Part shown: positions 17,316 through 27,387 of the stretch, piece after piece
Layout: the number at the start of each line of letters is the position of its first letter
How positions within the stretch are numbered: the first letter of the stretch is position 1
Source: an uncultured Bacteroidales bacterium
Lineage (GTDB): Bacteria; Bacteroidota; Bacteroidia; Bacteroidales; F082
NCBI GenBank assembly: GCA_946408345.1
Contig: CAMJRR010000007.1
Coordinates: 40,888 to 104,887, forward strand
Direction of reading: 5' to 3'
Length of the DNA stretch: 64,000 nt
Made by a program: the position numbers and the translations under genes
Notes under the pieces: model-generated
What the model was told of the DNA's origin: nothing
The model's input: the letters and a program-made list of their open reading frames with translations, nothing else
Databases searched by the model: none

Positions 17316-20273
17316 TCAATGAGTCAAAACGAATGGCTTTACCGCAACGCCATCTTGTGACATCACCTTAATCCAGTACAAACCATTCTCGAAGCCCGAC
17401 AAATCAAGTTGCAACACGTCGCTGCTGGACTCTTTGCTGAGCAAAGCCTGTCCCAAGGCATTATAAACCACCACCTTCTGTATCCCTTCCAATGCAATGG
17501 TGATTTGGCCACTCGTTGGATTGGGATAGAGCTTGAAATCAAGCACTTGGTTTTCGTCAGTCGAAGTCAGGTCAATGACCACATAGTTTTGATTGGGGTC
17601 GTTCAAGGCTGTAGCATAGTCCGACTCGCAGGTCTCGCCGTTGTCGGCCAGATAGAAGGCCGTCAAGCGATAATAGACATCCTCGTGATCATCATCAGAC
17701 AGGTTGTCGCGATACTCATAATATAGCTGTCCATCAACGGCAGGAATCGATGCTGTCAGTTGGTAATCGGAATTATCAAATGAACGATACAGATTGTATT
17801 GTTGTATGGTATAGTCTTTACTCAACTCCATGGCTTGCCCTGTTTGGTTGGTGACAAAGGCGCGCAGCATCCAAGTGTAGTACATGTTGAAGGTATGCAT
17901 GTCGGTCCAGGTCTCGCCGTCCAGCGACACCCAACGCCCATCGGGGTCACCCATATCCTCACAGGCGGCTGCCGGACGCGCCAAGCCTTGCTGCCCGACG
18001 ACGATCCAAATCGGCTCGTTTTCAGGGATCTCTAAGGCCGGACTTATGGTTTCTTCATGCCAAGCTTGGGCACCAGCCAAAGTCATGTTCTGTGAGCGGA
18101 CAAGGGTACGTGGTGCTGTTTCACCACCGACATAAATCCAAAGGTGGTAAGTGCCTGCCCCCACATCGTAAAGCGACACCTTCTTCAAAGCAATGCCGAC
18201 ATAATCCACTAAGTCCTCTGGCTCAAAACGGATAGCCCAGAAGATGCGTGGCTCATCATCACCGCCCAAGGAACGCTTGAACACACCATCATCGTAATAC
18301 AACCACCCAGTAATAGGCTCGGGACGCTCGCCCCACGAAATCAAAGCACCATGGTCGTTCTCGTCTTCATAATACACTGTGCCGTCCAACTTCACAGGCG
18401 GGTCGCAATATGCCGGAAAGACCGCAACGGTGTTTTGTTCACACGACATGGAATAATATGTGCCATCCAATGCACCATCATACACTAAACGCAAGCCATA
18501 TTCCACCTCACCATGAAGTTCCACGGTCTCATCCACAAACACATTCCCATCGGTAAAGCCTAAAAAATCGCCATCCCGGAACAAAACCGCCCCAATAAGA
18601 CTTCCTTCTGGGTATGTCCATGATAGCTGAACAGCCTCACTTTGCTGCGACCAATTCAACCCATTGGTGCTGCCTTCGAAATCACTACACAAGCGATATA
18701 CCCACCGACAAGCGTACCAATCGCAAGTGTCCGACAGATAAATGGGACGTACCTGAGCCAAGCAAGTATCGCCTTCCGAAAGGCCATTCACATTAAACTG
18801 AAAAAATGTTGCCGTTGTGGTCGCCACAAAAACACTATCTAACATAATTTCAAAATACTGTAAATCACGGTTTCGTCCCTCGTCCAAGCTCCACATCGCC
18901 CAGCCCGTGGAAGAGACATACAGGCTGTCAACATCGTTTGTGGCTTCCCTCAACTCAATTTCGACTTGCGTCGGCTCAAAAACAGAGACCACTGAATCTG
19001 AAACATAGTCCACAAAACCATCAAGATGCACCCTAAGGTCATACGCATCACGATAGACTACAGGCAATATCATATGCCCATTGGCATCCAAAGTCGATTG
19101 ATAGGTATGTCCTTGTCCATCGTGCGACGAAAGCGTCACCAAGGCACCAGCAGGCGACAAGCCTATGTTGGTAGTGACATCAAGGGCAAAGGTCGTGGTC
19201 ATGTCCTTGTCCAAATAGGCCGACCAGATGGTGTCAGAATGGCTCCGGTTGCCTTCGTAATAGCAACTCACGCCCCAACGGTATTGTCCCCAATCAAGAC
19301 TACTCCAATTCATTTCCATGAACACCGTGTCGGTCAGATGGGAGGCCATCATCACGGGATCCTCTTCGAAACGGCTGCGGAACAAGTCGTAGTATTGGAA
19401 AGAACGAACCGATTTTGCACCATACTCCTGATAGAAGCGGATGCAGTCCACATAGAAACAGTCATCACCCACATCGGTGGAACCGTCTTTGATATATTCC
19501 CAACTGAATACATGCTCTCCAACGGTGATATCAAACTGATGTTCAGTCCATCCCTCCTCGCCAGAGCATTCCATTTTCTTCACCCCGTCAAGATAAAAAC
19601 GGCCCATATCCCAAGGGCTTTCCGATGAAATCTTGCTGTAGAAACTCATCTGTCCCTCCAATGGCACGTAAACCGAAACCTCAATCCTAGAAAGCCCATC
19701 TCCAACACCTTCGCAGGTCGATTTCATGCAATAGTCGCCCTCGTATGCATGGGTTCTATCGATGGCCCAAGGATAATCACTCACGTTGTTGCTCCAAGGG
19801 AAACGACTGAAGTCGCCCGCCTCGAAGTCTTCGAAAAGCAAAGGATCATGCATCGACCAACTGATGCGTACCAAATCACTCGTAAACTGCCTCGCCGCCA
19901 CATAACGCACGGGATAAAACAATTCATGAAGAAAGAAATTGATGCTATTATGCACCTGACCTTCTATTAAATGCAGAGAATCAGAAAGATACGCAGTGGC
20001 ATAACCTTCGGCAGCAGCCCAAACGCGATAAGTGCCCGCCATCAAACTATTGGAATAACACCCTAATGAATCCGTAACAAAGTGATAAACAAGCGTGTCT
20101 CCCATCTCGCTGATACCCGAAAAAGTGACCGAAGCCGCTTCTATGGGGGTAACGGCATCCTGTTCGTATACATTACCACTGACAGGCACCTGTGCCCAGA
20201 CATAGCGACCCATAGTGATAATAGCTAAAACCAATAAGGCCGCCCATCTTCTCATCTCTTCATCCTTTCTCAT
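17316..20273 (-). CDS. T9SS type A cargo protein, multidomain
   Basis: 985 residues. The signal peptide ends VWA, followed by Gln28 as probable mature N-terminus (a start six codons later, MRRWAALL, would suit the signal equally). Residues 29-100 form a carboxypeptidase-regulatory-like domain (VSGNVYEQDAVTPIEAASV). About 145-290 resemble a choice-of-anchor J jelly roll (FEDFEAGDFSRFPWSNNVSD). Further fibronectin-like and regulatory-like modules follow. The final 80 residues are a type A sorting domain (FKLYPNPTSGQITI ... GLYWIKV) that directs export through the type 9 system and attachment at the surface. Last gene of the sigma operon; its ATG overlaps the stop of the preceding gene (ATGA). 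Confidence 0.85.
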   Translation of the reverse strand: MRKDEEMRRWAALLVLAIITMGRYVWAQVPVSGNVYEQDAVTPIEAASVTFSGISEMGDTLVYHFVTDSLGCYSNSLMAGTYRVWAAAEGYATAYLSDSLHLIEGQVHNSINFFLHELFYPVRYVAARQFTSDLVRISWSMHDPLLFEDFEAGDFSRFPWSNNVSDYPWAIDRTHAYEGDYCMKSTCEGVGDGLSRIEVSVYVPLEGQMSFYSKISSESPWDMGRFYLDGVKKMECSGEEGWTEHQFDITVGEHVFSWEYIKDGSTDVGDDCFYVDCIRFYQEYGAKSVRSFQYYDLFRSRFEEDPVMMASHLTDTVFMEMNWSSLDWGQYRWGVSCYYEGNRSHSDTIWSAYLDKDMTTTFALDVTTNIGLSPAGALVTLSSHDGQGHTYQSTLDANGHMILPVVYRDAYDLRVHLDGFVDYVSDSVVSVFEPTQVEIELREATNDVDSLYVSSTGWAMWSLDEGRNRDLQYFEIMLDSVFVATTTATFFQFNVNGLSEGDTCLAQVRPIYLSDTCDWYACRWVYRLCSDFEGSTNGLNWSQQSEAVQLSWTYPEGSLIGAVLFRDGDFLGFTDGNVFVDETVELHGEVEYGLRLVYDGALDGTYYSMSCEQNTVAVFPAYCDPPVKLDGTVYYEDENDHGALISWGERPEPITGWLYYDDGVFKRSLGGDDEPRIFWAIRFEPEDLVDYVGIALKKVSLYDVGAGTYHLWIYVGGETAPRTLVRSQNMTLAGAQAWHEETISPALEIPENEPIWIVVGQQGLARPAAACEDMGDPDGRWVSLDGETWTDMHTFNMYYTWMLRAFVTNQTGQAMELSKDYTIQQYNLYRSFDNSDYQLTASIPAVDGQLYYEYRDNLSDDDHEDVYYRLTAFYLADNGETCESDYATALNDPNQNYVVIDLTSTDENQVLDFKLYPNPTSGQITIALEGIQKVVVYNALGQALLSKESSSDVLQLDLSGFENGLYWIKVMSQDGVAVKPFVLTH

Positions 20274-23263
20274 TGTTTCACAAATTTGGCCATCATTGTT
20301 CCCGTTGCGTCTTTCAACTGGATGAAATAAATGCCACTTGACAAGGAGTCGACAGAAATCTGTAGCTCACCCAACAAATTGGAAGTCAAGTAGGTTTCGG
20401 GTATTATCGTCATACCCAAACTATTCCGCACGACAACGCTATAAGATGTATTACCACTCAAACCGCCCATCGTCACCAGTTCTTCTGCGGGATTGGGATA
20501 TACCCACAATTCCGTCAGAAGCTGGCCATTGTTTGGATAACTCATCCTTACCCTGCCCTCCTGATTGACATAGAGGTGCAAGCCTTCTACTGAAGGTTGC
20601 TCTGCCGAAAGGGTGATTTTCTCGCACATCCCACGACCATAGCGTGGCAGGTCGGCCATCACATGATAGGTACCGAAAGGCAAGTTCCTAAAGTTGAATT
20701 GTCCATTAGGACCTGTCAGGGCAAAACCCAAGATGCGTTGTTGAGTCGCATTGAGCAGCAACACTCCAACATTTGATAGTCCTTCCGTACAATAGTTCCC
20801 ATCACCGCCTTCGCGCAGCCAGGACTGGCAATAGAAATCACGAGCTTTGAAAGGATTGTCAGGATAGTCGAAAACACCACTGATTTGGCCTTCTCCCACG
20901 TTGAATTCGGTCATCATTGGAGGCAAGGCTATGTCCACATCATAGACATTGCCATCCACTTCAATCATGTTTGACTCATTCCATTGCAGGTCACCGAGGT
21001 AATAGCAGCCGCCCATCTCTACATCCAAAGTGTCGGGGAAGGCGTAAAGAATATAAGTATCGGGCAACAAGGCATCAAACTTAAAGAATCCTTCATCATC
21101 GGAAATCGTGCGATAGAATCCAGAAACATAGGGGTTATCATCTCTCAATGCAGCGGCAATCACTTGAGTGTGAGGGCGCAACACTCCTCTCGACCAAGTT
21201 CTTCCCTCAAGGGAATAGTCCTTGAACAAATCGAAACGTACCACATCAGAAGCGTTGCCGCAGAACGACCATGCTTCAAGCACCAACTCCACGAAGCCTT
21301 GATCTTTGTCCATCTCACCTGGATAATAAAGGGTCTGTAAAGCCAACGAGTCCTCGAAACGGCCGTCGCCCAAAGAATGCCAGCACAATGAGTCGTAGTT
21401 ATAGGCCTCGGCTTGGTCGAGCACTAGTGATTGGTTCATGCCACAGAAGCCATCTTCGCCTGCATACACGCTCAAGGCTTTGTATAGGTCCAAATGCAAA
21501 GCATCCGTCTTGGTCACACCATTGCTGGTCACGCGCAAGGTAAGGGTCACTTTTCCAGCATCAAAGTCTGCTTCCGAAGGGAAATAAGTGGTGCGCAATG
21601 CAATAGAATCGGAAAACACACCCGAGCCCGAAGTCTGCCACACAAAATTGCTGTAAATGTATGGAATATTGGCGTCTCTGATGGAATAACCTGATTGTGA
21701 GGCACAAAGTGAGGCGTCGGGACCTGCGTATGGGTAATAGGTGGCAAAAGCGTAAGCGCTCTGCCCAATTGAAGCATACACATTGGGGTCATAAGCACGG
21801 TCACAAGCTATAACAGCTACATTTTCAGCCTGCTGTGGTGTTAGAATATAGGAATTCTCAGCAATGTCATCAATATGCTGTGCGAACTTATAGTAATTAA
21901 AATCACCATAAAACAGCACATAATGGTCAATGTCCTGTTCCAGATTTTCGTCCCACGAAATCAGCCATTTGCTGTTCACCAATTGTTTCTTCACCTTGAA
22001 TGGAGGTGCTACAGGAGCTGTTGTATCGCATTCGGTCAGATAGTTTTCATAAACAATCTCACCCAAGGCAGGCGAGTCGTGCTTGTCGAGAATCACAGAT
22101 TCGATGTCGGCAGTAGATTCAGCATCCCAAAAGTTGCCTCGCATATCAATATCTTCGGTCGTAACGTTGGCAAAAAGAATCGCATCCTTTTTGTAATGCA
22201 TGAAGTTGTTACCGTTCATCTGCGATTTAGCCGAAGGGAAACTCACGATCCTCTTCTTCGCCTCGCTGATGGTATTGCCAACAAAACGCATCGACCCTGA
22301 TGATTGTAGGTTTGTAATGGTCAACTCGTTGTCAAAGAAGGTGTTTTGTTCCACAACGAGATGGCACACTCGCATCATCCTAATAGCTTCATCATTGCTC
22401 CAAAACACATTGTTTCGGATGACAATCGAGTCCATGGCTGCCTTTAGACCATAGGACGAATAACCCGAACCTCCATCAGGCAAGTCAGAGGAAATCAGAT
22501 TGTTTTCAATGTAATTGGTAGCATATCTATCAGAAATGCCGCCTACCACATCAAAGTTGATAGCCGTGGCCGCGCCTTGGAAACAGTTGTCCGTGATGTG
22601 GTTACGATTGCATTTGAAGCCATAAGCCACATTGGAAATCTCAATATTAATCTGTCCTTGGTCGAAGATGTTGTGCGAAAAAACGTTGTCCTCGCTATCG
22701 GCAGCACGGGCTTTCAACTCGATGCCCGACACACATTGATAGAAGAAACAGCTATCGACCAAAAAGTTATTGCAGTCGATGAGTTCGATGCCCTTCCCAG
22801 CATAGTAGTTGCTGAACGAACAATGCTTGATGGTAGCTTGGTTGCTGGCCGAAGCGTTAAGGGCAGTGAGGGCACCAACAACTTCGACATACGATATCCT
22901 CACGGTATCTTCTTCGTTGATATTCTTCAATTGGATACCTGCCCAGTCATGCGAAAACTCATAGCAGAGCAGATAAATCGAGTCGTTTCGTTGACCGTCA
23001 AGCATAAGATTGCCGCCATCGACACGTAAATAGGCCGATTGTCCGAAATACATCTTCACGCCGCTTTCCACACGCAAAGTGCCACCGTTTTGCACGGTAA
23101 GCGACTCATTCACCCAATACACCGAATCTCCGCCCAGTCTCGGCAGCACCAACAACGTGTCAATCTCTCCGTCAATCGGGACATAATGCTGCGCCTCGAC
23201 CCACACACCCTGCATCATGAAGAGCAGGAACAAAAGATGCCGTATGTGCTTGATCGGTTTCAT
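20270..23263 (-). CDS. T9SS type A cargo protein with beta-helix repeats
   Basis: 997 residues. Signal peptide ending VEA then Gln25. Residues about 70-370 consist of repeats of the right-handed parallel beta-helix kind (NNFLVDSCFFYQC, SEDNVFSHNIFDQ, IRNNVFWSNDEAIRM), a fold common in polysaccharide lyases and adhesins; no lyase catalytic set could be identified by eye. Ig-like and carboxypeptidase-regulatory-like modules come next, then a type A sorting domain at the end (LWVYPNPAEELVTM ... SGIYFIQLKD). It lies 3 bases after the STN barrel gene in the same operon. Probably a surface adhesin or glycan-binding protein. Confidence 0.82.
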   Translation of the reverse strand: MKPIKHIRHLLFLLFMMQGVWVEAQHYVPIDGEIDTLLVLPRLGGDSVYWVNESLTVQNGGTLRVESGVKMYFGQSAYLRVDGGNLMLDGQRNDSIYLLCYEFSHDWAGIQLKNINEEDTVRISYVEVVGALTALNASASNQATIKHCSFSNYYAGKGIELIDCNNFLVDSCFFYQCVSGIELKARAADSEDNVFSHNIFDQGQINIEISNVAYGFKCNRNHITDNCFQGAATAINFDVVGGISDRYATNYIENNLISSDLPDGGSGYSSYGLKAAMDSIVIRNNVFWSNDEAIRMMRVCHLVVEQNTFFDNELTITNLQSSGSMRFVGNTISEAKKRIVSFPSAKSQMNGNNFMHYKKDAILFANVTTEDIDMRGNFWDAESTADIESVILDKHDSPALGEIVYENYLTECDTTAPVAPPFKVKKQLVNSKWLISWDENLEQDIDHYVLFYGDFNYYKFAQHIDDIAENSYILTPQQAENVAVIACDRAYDPNVYASIGQSAYAFATYYPYAGPDASLCASQSGYSIRDANIPYIYSNFVWQTSGSGVFSDSIALRTTYFPSEADFDAGKVTLTLRVTSNGVTKTDALHLDLYKALSVYAGEDGFCGMNQSLVLDQAEAYNYDSLCWHSLGDGRFEDSLALQTLYYPGEMDKDQGFVELVLEAWSFCGNASDVVRFDLFKDYSLEGRTWSRGVLRPHTQVIAAALRDDNPYVSGFYRTISDDEGFFKFDALLPDTYILYAFPDTLDVEMGGCYYLGDLQWNESNMIEVDGNVYDVDIALPPMMTEFNVGEGQISGVFDYPDNPFKARDFYCQSWLREGGDGNYCTEGLSNVGVLLLNATQQRILGFALTGPNGQFNFRNLPFGTYHVMADLPRYGRGMCEKITLSAEQPSVEGLHLYVNQEGRVRMSYPNNGQLLTELWVYPNPAEELVTMGGLSGNTSYSVVVRNSLGMTIIPETYLTSNLLGELQISVDSLSSGIYFIQLKDATGTMMAKFVKQ

Positions 23264-23266
23264 GGT

Positions 23267-24595
23267 TTAGAAATAATAGGTCATACCCAGACGAAAGTCC
23301 CAAAGTCGCATCCGTATGTCGAAGGGGAATTCGGCGCGATATAACGAACCGTTGGTCACGCGATAGTGTACCTCTGGCACGAACTCAATGCGGTTGGCCA
23401 CCTTCCATGCCACGCCCAGACCTCCGTAATAGGAAAAACGAACTGGCGCAACCTGTTCCTTGGAAATCGGTGCATGATAAGGCGACTCCGTTGCGTTAAG
23501 TGAACCCGCGTAGTTGACCAAAAAAACCACCGATGCTCCCGCCTTGGCGAATGCCCTGAAATGCTCCAACTTGACAAAATCATAGGCGGCAAATACCCCA
23601 ACGGTCAAATAATCCAAGCGGTTGACATCGCGATAGGCATAGTTGGTTGTGGTCAACGGGATATAGGTCGAATCCAAAATATAGTGATAGGTGGTGTCGG
23701 TTTCATGCACCACATAATAGGTGTCTAAAGTGTCGTTCACGTAATAATTCCCGGAATAGAGGGTCTGCTCCAACAGGAAACGGTAGCGCACTGAACGATA
23801 GCCGAGAGTTACGCCTCCGCTGAGGCGGTTGTATTTGTAACCGCCATCGAGGCCAAGGCCGTACACCAAACTCGGAACCACCTCAACCAAACCATTTTCA
23901 GGCTTTGGCATATCAACTTCGTGCTTGAATTGTGCTGAGCCCAAGGCAACATAAGGCGTGATGAACCAGCCATTGTTTCTGAATTTCGGCCACGGGATTT
24001 GCCAGCCTTGGTATTTCACGGTATATACCGTATCAGTTTTCACCTCATGTTGTATCCGAACAACGGTATCGTAGCGCATCACGGAACGAATGATTTGCAC
24101 GGTGTCATAGATGCGAATAATGTTATCCGTTTTGCTGACAATGGTGTCGCGCTTGGGCTTGATGATTTCGGCCTGTGGGTCGATAGGAGGCGTCACTGTT
24201 GCCTCGGGGTCATTTGCAAGCTGTTGATTTTTCCGAATCACATACTGTTTGCCGATTTTCTTGAAGCCATAATCAGTGCCTTCCAGCAAATCTGTCAGTA
24301 CCTCCTCGACTGATTTATAAGAGCAGGAATAGCTATCGATGCGGATTTTGCTCAGTTCCGCCTTGCTGAAGGCCACATTCAATTCGTAGTCGGCAAAAAG
24401 CTTTTCCAACGCTTTATCCAATGTACATGACTTGACCGAGAATGAAATCAGTGGATTGAAAGACTGGGCCTGCGTTTGTTGTGGGTGCGTTAAAGCCAAG
24501 AAAAACAAAAGTAGCAAAAGCAACCATTGCAGTCCATTCTTCTTAGCATTCAGTTTCTCAAAGGATATATAAGGTTTAGGGCATTCCATTTCCAA
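23267..24595 (-). CDS. STN-domain protein with outer-membrane barrel
   Basis: 442 residues. An N-terminal hydrophobic segment (about 22-36) ends TQA, then Gln45. Residues about 48-118 form a secretin/TonB short N-terminal (STN) domain: SVKSCTLDKALEKLFADYEL, IDSYSCSYKSVEEVLTDLL, YGFKKIGKQYVIR. In TonB-dependent transducers this domain talks to a FecR anti-sigma in the periplasm. A linker (about 135-195) rich in DTV and DTI units follows. The last 230 residues are a small beta-barrel ending LWDFRLGMTYYF, not the large TonB receptor barrel, and no plug is present. Encoded right after the FecR gene, it is the probable outer-membrane sensor of this circuit. Confidence 0.8.
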   Translation of the reverse strand: MEMECPKPYISFEKLNAKKNGLQWLLLLLLFFLALTHPQQTQAQSFNPLISFSVKSCTLDKALEKLFADYELNVAFSKAELSKIRIDSYSCSYKSVEEVLTDLLEGTDYGFKKIGKQYVIRKNQQLANDPEATVTPPIDPQAEIIKPKRDTIVSKTDNIIRIYDTVQIIRSVMRYDTVVRIQHEVKTDTVYTVKYQGWQIPWPKFRNNGWFITPYVALGSAQFKHEVDMPKPENGLVEVVPSLVYGLGLDGGYKYNRLSGGVTLGYRSVRYRFLLEQTLYSGNYYVNDTLDTYYVVHETDTTYHYILDSTYIPLTTTNYAYRDVNRLDYLTVGVFAAYDFVKLEHFRAFAKAGASVVFLVNYAGSLNATESPYHAPISKEQVAPVRFSYYGGLGVAWKVANRIEFVPEVHYRVTNGSLYRAEFPFDIRMRLWDFRLGMTYYF

Positions 24596-24684
24596 ATTAA
24601 TTCAAAATAGGCCGCTAAGATACGACAAAAAAATGAGAGTGCTCTCATTTGATTGAAAAAATGACTTGGGAAAATGGATTTCGA

Positions 24685-25710
24685 TTAGCGAATCTGGTAA
24701 CCTGCATCCGTCTTAGTGACCGTCACTTCCGACACCAGGGCAATGGTTTCAAGCACCTCGTCAATAGATTCGTCGTCAGAGAAGCGAGCGGTGAGTTTCT
24801 TGGAGGCACACGACTCGCCAAGGTCGATTTCAACCTTGTAGATGTACTCCAAGGCTTCGACGATCTTCGACAACATCTCGTTGTTGAACACCAGCACATG
24901 CTCGGTCTTCAACTCGTCTTCCTTCACTTCGGAATAGTTCATCGTCTTCAGCTCACTTGAAGAGGTATTCCACACACCGCGTTCACCCGGATTGACTTCC
25001 ACCAGTGACAAAACATTGCCCTTTTCATCGAAAGCGGTCATCTTCACCTTACCCGTATAAAGGTCGACGGTGTAACGCTCGGCATTCTTCTCAGCATTCA
25101 GCAAGAAGCTGGTACCCAACACTTCAACATCCATATTGTTGCAATGGAGCACGAAAGGATGAGTCTCATCTTTGGCGACATCGAAATAAGCAACGCCTTC
25201 GAAATCGACGGAACGCTCCGACTTCGTAAAGTGTTCTGGATAGCTAATGGTGCTCTCGCTATTGAAATTGACCGAAGTGCCGTCGGGCAGCACGTATGAT
25301 GATTCGTTTTGCCCGTTATAGGCGTAAGTTACGGTCGAATTGAAAGGATTGTTACGCACCAAAAAACCCACAAACAGGGCAATGAGGAAGGCGGCGGCTA
25401 CGCCAGAAACATATCTGTAGTTCCTACGAAGCCAAGGCATCTGAACGACATTGGTCTCTGTCTCTTCAATGGCATCAATTTTAGCATTGACAGCATCAAG
25501 AGCAGCTTCCACATCGGCCTCGTCAAGCTCGGGCATGGCAAAGTCGGTAAGGTTCCATACCTCATACTGATCCTTTAATGCCTTGAAATAAAGACGATTT
25601 TCCTCCGACTCAGCTACCCACAAAAGCAGTTCACGAGCTTCTTCAGCCGAGCATTGCCCGTCCAAATAGCTCATGATTAATGCTTCATATTTGTCGTTTA
25701 CCGAGTACAT
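24685..25710 (-). CDS. FecR family anti-sigma factor
   Basis: 341 residues. The cytoplasmic part (1-95) includes an anti-sigma helix bundle (YEALIMSYLDGQCSAEEARE) with a typical acidic stretch. One membrane helix lies around 101-120 (VSGVAAAFLIALFVGFLV). The periplasmic FecR domain follows: LPDGTSVNFNSESTISYPE, RSVDFEGVAYFDVAKDETHP, then VEVLGTSFLLNAEKN. The final 70 residues are a second STN-like domain (LSKIVEALEYIYKVEIDLGE ... DEVLETIALV). It should hold the ECF sigma inactive until contacted by the STN barrel protein. Encoded between the two. Confidence 0.92.
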   Translation of the reverse strand: MYSVNDKYEALIMSYLDGQCSAEEARELLLWVAESEENRLYFKALKDQYEVWNLTDFAMPELDEADVEAALDAVNAKIDAIEETETNVVQMPWLRRNYRYVSGVAAAFLIALFVGFLVRNNPFNSTVTYAYNGQNESSYVLPDGTSVNFNSESTISYPEHFTKSERSVDFEGVAYFDVAKDETHPFVLHCNNMDVEVLGTSFLLNAEKNAERYTVDLYTGKVKMTAFDEKGNVLSLVEVNPGERGVWNTSSSELKTMNYSEVKEDELKTEHVLVFNNEMLSKIVEALEYIYKVEIDLGESCASKKLTARFSDDESIDEVLETIALVSEVTVTKTDAGYQIR

Positions 25711-25875
25711 TTCTATCGTTTTTATCTCATCGTTTCACCTAAAAGACTAACAACTTTGGTTTTACCCTTAGTCAAAAATGAAATTTTTTGAGAAATGGTT
25801 TAATGGTTTCATCAAAGCGGCCTTTCGACCTTTTCAGGGGCCTCAGGGATCGCATGTCCGAGGGCCATTGTGCAC

Positions 25876-26418
25876 TTAGAGGTACTCCTTCAACCCTTCC
25901 CTGAGTTGTTTGATGGCGGCACTCATGTGAGCCTCCACGGTCTTTTGTGACAATCCCATTTTTGTTGCGATTTCGGCATATTTCAGTCCATCGAAACGGC
26001 TGGCCAGGAACACCTCACGACGCTTTTCAGGCATGGTGGCCAAGACCTTTTGGTAAGAGGCTTCCAAGTTATTGGACTGCAAAGTCTCCGAGGGGTCGTT
26101 GGCATCCGAATCATCGGTGTAGATACGCTCGTTGACGTCAGCGTGGGAGCGTTCCTTATTAATATAGGTGATAGCCGAATTGCGTACCGAGCGCAGCATA
26201 TAGGACTCAAACGAGGAAGTGAACGTCAGTTTCTCGCGATTGGTCCATACTTTCACGAACAAATCTTGCACAATCTCGGCTGCCTGGTCACCATCGCCCA
26301 CAAACCGGATACAAAAACGTGTCAAGGGTGCATAATAGTGACGGAAGACCTTGTTGAATGACTCCCTGTCGCCACCTTTCATTTTGTCGAGAAGGACCTT
26401 GAGCTCGTTTTCGTTCAT
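25876..26418 (-). CDS. ECF sigma-70 factor of a FecR-type circuit
   Basis: 180 residues from the ATG at 26418. Region 2 (about 25-90): FNKVFRHYYAPLTRFCIRFV and AAEIVQDLFVKVWTNRE. Region 4 (about 120-178): MPEKRREVFLASRFDGLKYA then EIATKMGLSQKTVEAHMSAA, the helix-turn-helix. It belongs to the large Bacteroidota ECF group that pairs with FecR anti-sigmas. It is first in an operon of FecR, STN barrel and two T9SS cargo genes, and probably activates that operon itself. A longer TTG start at 26460 overlaps the promoter box and is rejected. Confidence 0.92.
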   Translation of the reverse strand: MNENELKVLLDKMKGGDRESFNKVFRHYYAPLTRFCIRFVGDGDQAAEIVQDLFVKVWTNREKLTFTSSFESYMLRSVRNSAITYINKERSHADVNERIYTDDSDANDPSETLQSNNLEASYQKVLATMPEKRREVFLASRFDGLKYAEIATKMGLSQKTVEAHMSAAIKQLREGLKEYL

Positions 26419-26457
26419 TAATAATATAGGTATTAATGCCTTAGGCAAAACAGGCTG

Positions 26458-26465
26458 CAAATTTA
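26458..26465 (-). promoter_or_regulatory. Candidate -7 box of the sigma/FecR operon
   Basis: TAAATTTG on the minus strand, 40 bases before the ATG; fits TAnnTTTG. Confidence 0.45.
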
Positions 26466-26597
26466 CACATTTTTACAACACAAATATCACAATTTATATT
26501 TTATTATTTATCAACTACTTGCATTCTGTTTTACGACTTTTTGAAGAAAATTAATGCGAAAAACGAAAAGAAAATCTTTTCCGATTGAAAAAAGTTG

Positions 26598-26605
26598 TAT
26601 TTTTG
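26598..26605 (+). promoter_or_regulatory. -7 box for rplU-rpmA
   Basis: TATTTTTG, 49 bases before the rplU ATG. Confidence 0.6.
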
Positions 26606-26653
26606 CAGTCCGAAAAAAAAGAGAGTCAGTATCTAACTTAAAGATATCGAGAA

Positions 26654-26965
26654 ATGTACGCAATAGTAGAAATCGCAGGACAACAGTTCAAAGTTGAGAA
26701 GGGTCAGCAAATCTTCGTCAACAGACTGCATGAAGAAGAAGGAAGCAAGGTTTCTTTCGACAAAGTGTTATTGATTGGAAACGACGGTTCGACCAAAATA
26801 GGAGCCCCGACGGTAGCCGGCGCCAGTGTCGAAGCCACGGTGATGCAGCACCTCAAAGGCAACAAGATTATCGTTTTCAAGAAGAAGAGAAGAAAAGGAT
26901 ATCAGACTTCTAACGGTCACCGTCAGTATCTGAGCAAGATCCAAATTGAAAGCATCACTGAGTAA
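26654..26965 (+). CDS. rplU: 50S ribosomal protein L21
   Basis: 103 residues, standard length. It starts MYAIVEIAGQQFKVEKGQQI and ends with the L21 signature KIIVFKKKRRKGYQTSNGHR. It binds 23S rRNA near L20. L27 follows after 23 bases, the usual pair, under one promoter and ended by the hairpin at 27283. Confidence 0.98.
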   Translation: MYAIVEIAGQQFKVEKGQQIFVNRLHEEEGSKVSFDKVLLIGNDGSTKIGAPTVAGASVEATVMQHLKGNKIIVFKKKRRKGYQTSNGHRQYLSKIQIESITE

Positions 26966-26988
26966 AAACCCGAAAAAAATAAAGAGAT

Positions 26989-27261
26989 ATGGCACACAAA
27001 AAAGGTGTAGGTAGTTCCGAGAACGGTCGTGAGTCCGCTAGTAAGCGACTCGGAGTGAAACTTTTCGGTGGACAAGCCGCCATTGCTGGCAACATCATCG
27101 TTCGTCAGCGCGGCACGAAGCACTATCCCGGCAAGAACGTCGGTATGGGCAAAGATCACACTCTGTATGCACTGTGTGACGGCATCGTTGAATTCCAGAA
27201 GAAGAAAGAAGGCAGGTCCTTCGTCTCCGTCCTTCCCGTCGAAGGTCAAGTCACTGAATAA
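26989..27261 (+). CDS. rpmA: 50S ribosomal protein L27
   Basis: 90 residues. It starts [20 protein letters not shown] and keeps the [20 protein letters not shown] signature. The N-terminus begins directly with the mature AHKKG form that reaches the peptidyl-transferase centre, with no cleavable Firmicutes-type leader. Co-transcribed with rplU. Confidence 0.98.
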   Translation: MAHKKGVGSSENGRESASKRLGVKLFGGQAAIAGNIIVRQRGTKHYPGKNVGMGKDHTLYALCDGIVEFQKKKEGRSFVSVLPVEGQVTE

Positions 27262-27282
27262 TTGTTCATAACATACCGTTTG

Positions 27283-27315
27283 ATCCCGACTATCGTCCGA
27301 TAGTCGGGATTTTTT
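27283..27315 (+). terminator. Intrinsic terminator after rpmA
   Basis: Perfect 13-bp stem ATCCCGACTATCG / CGATAGTCGGGAT with a 2-base loop as written, then a T run. Confidence 0.9.
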
Positions 27316-27347
27316 ATGTCACAAAAGGCTGTTTCCGCCAAAATGCG

Positions 27348-27355
27348 TATCTTTG
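27348..27355 (+). promoter_or_regulatory. -7 box for the lipoprotein-TPR-rsmA operon
   Basis: TATCTTTG, 33 bases before the ATG at 27388. Confidence 0.6.
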
Positions 27356-27387
27356 CCGACCTAACCAACCATGACTGTCAAAACCCC

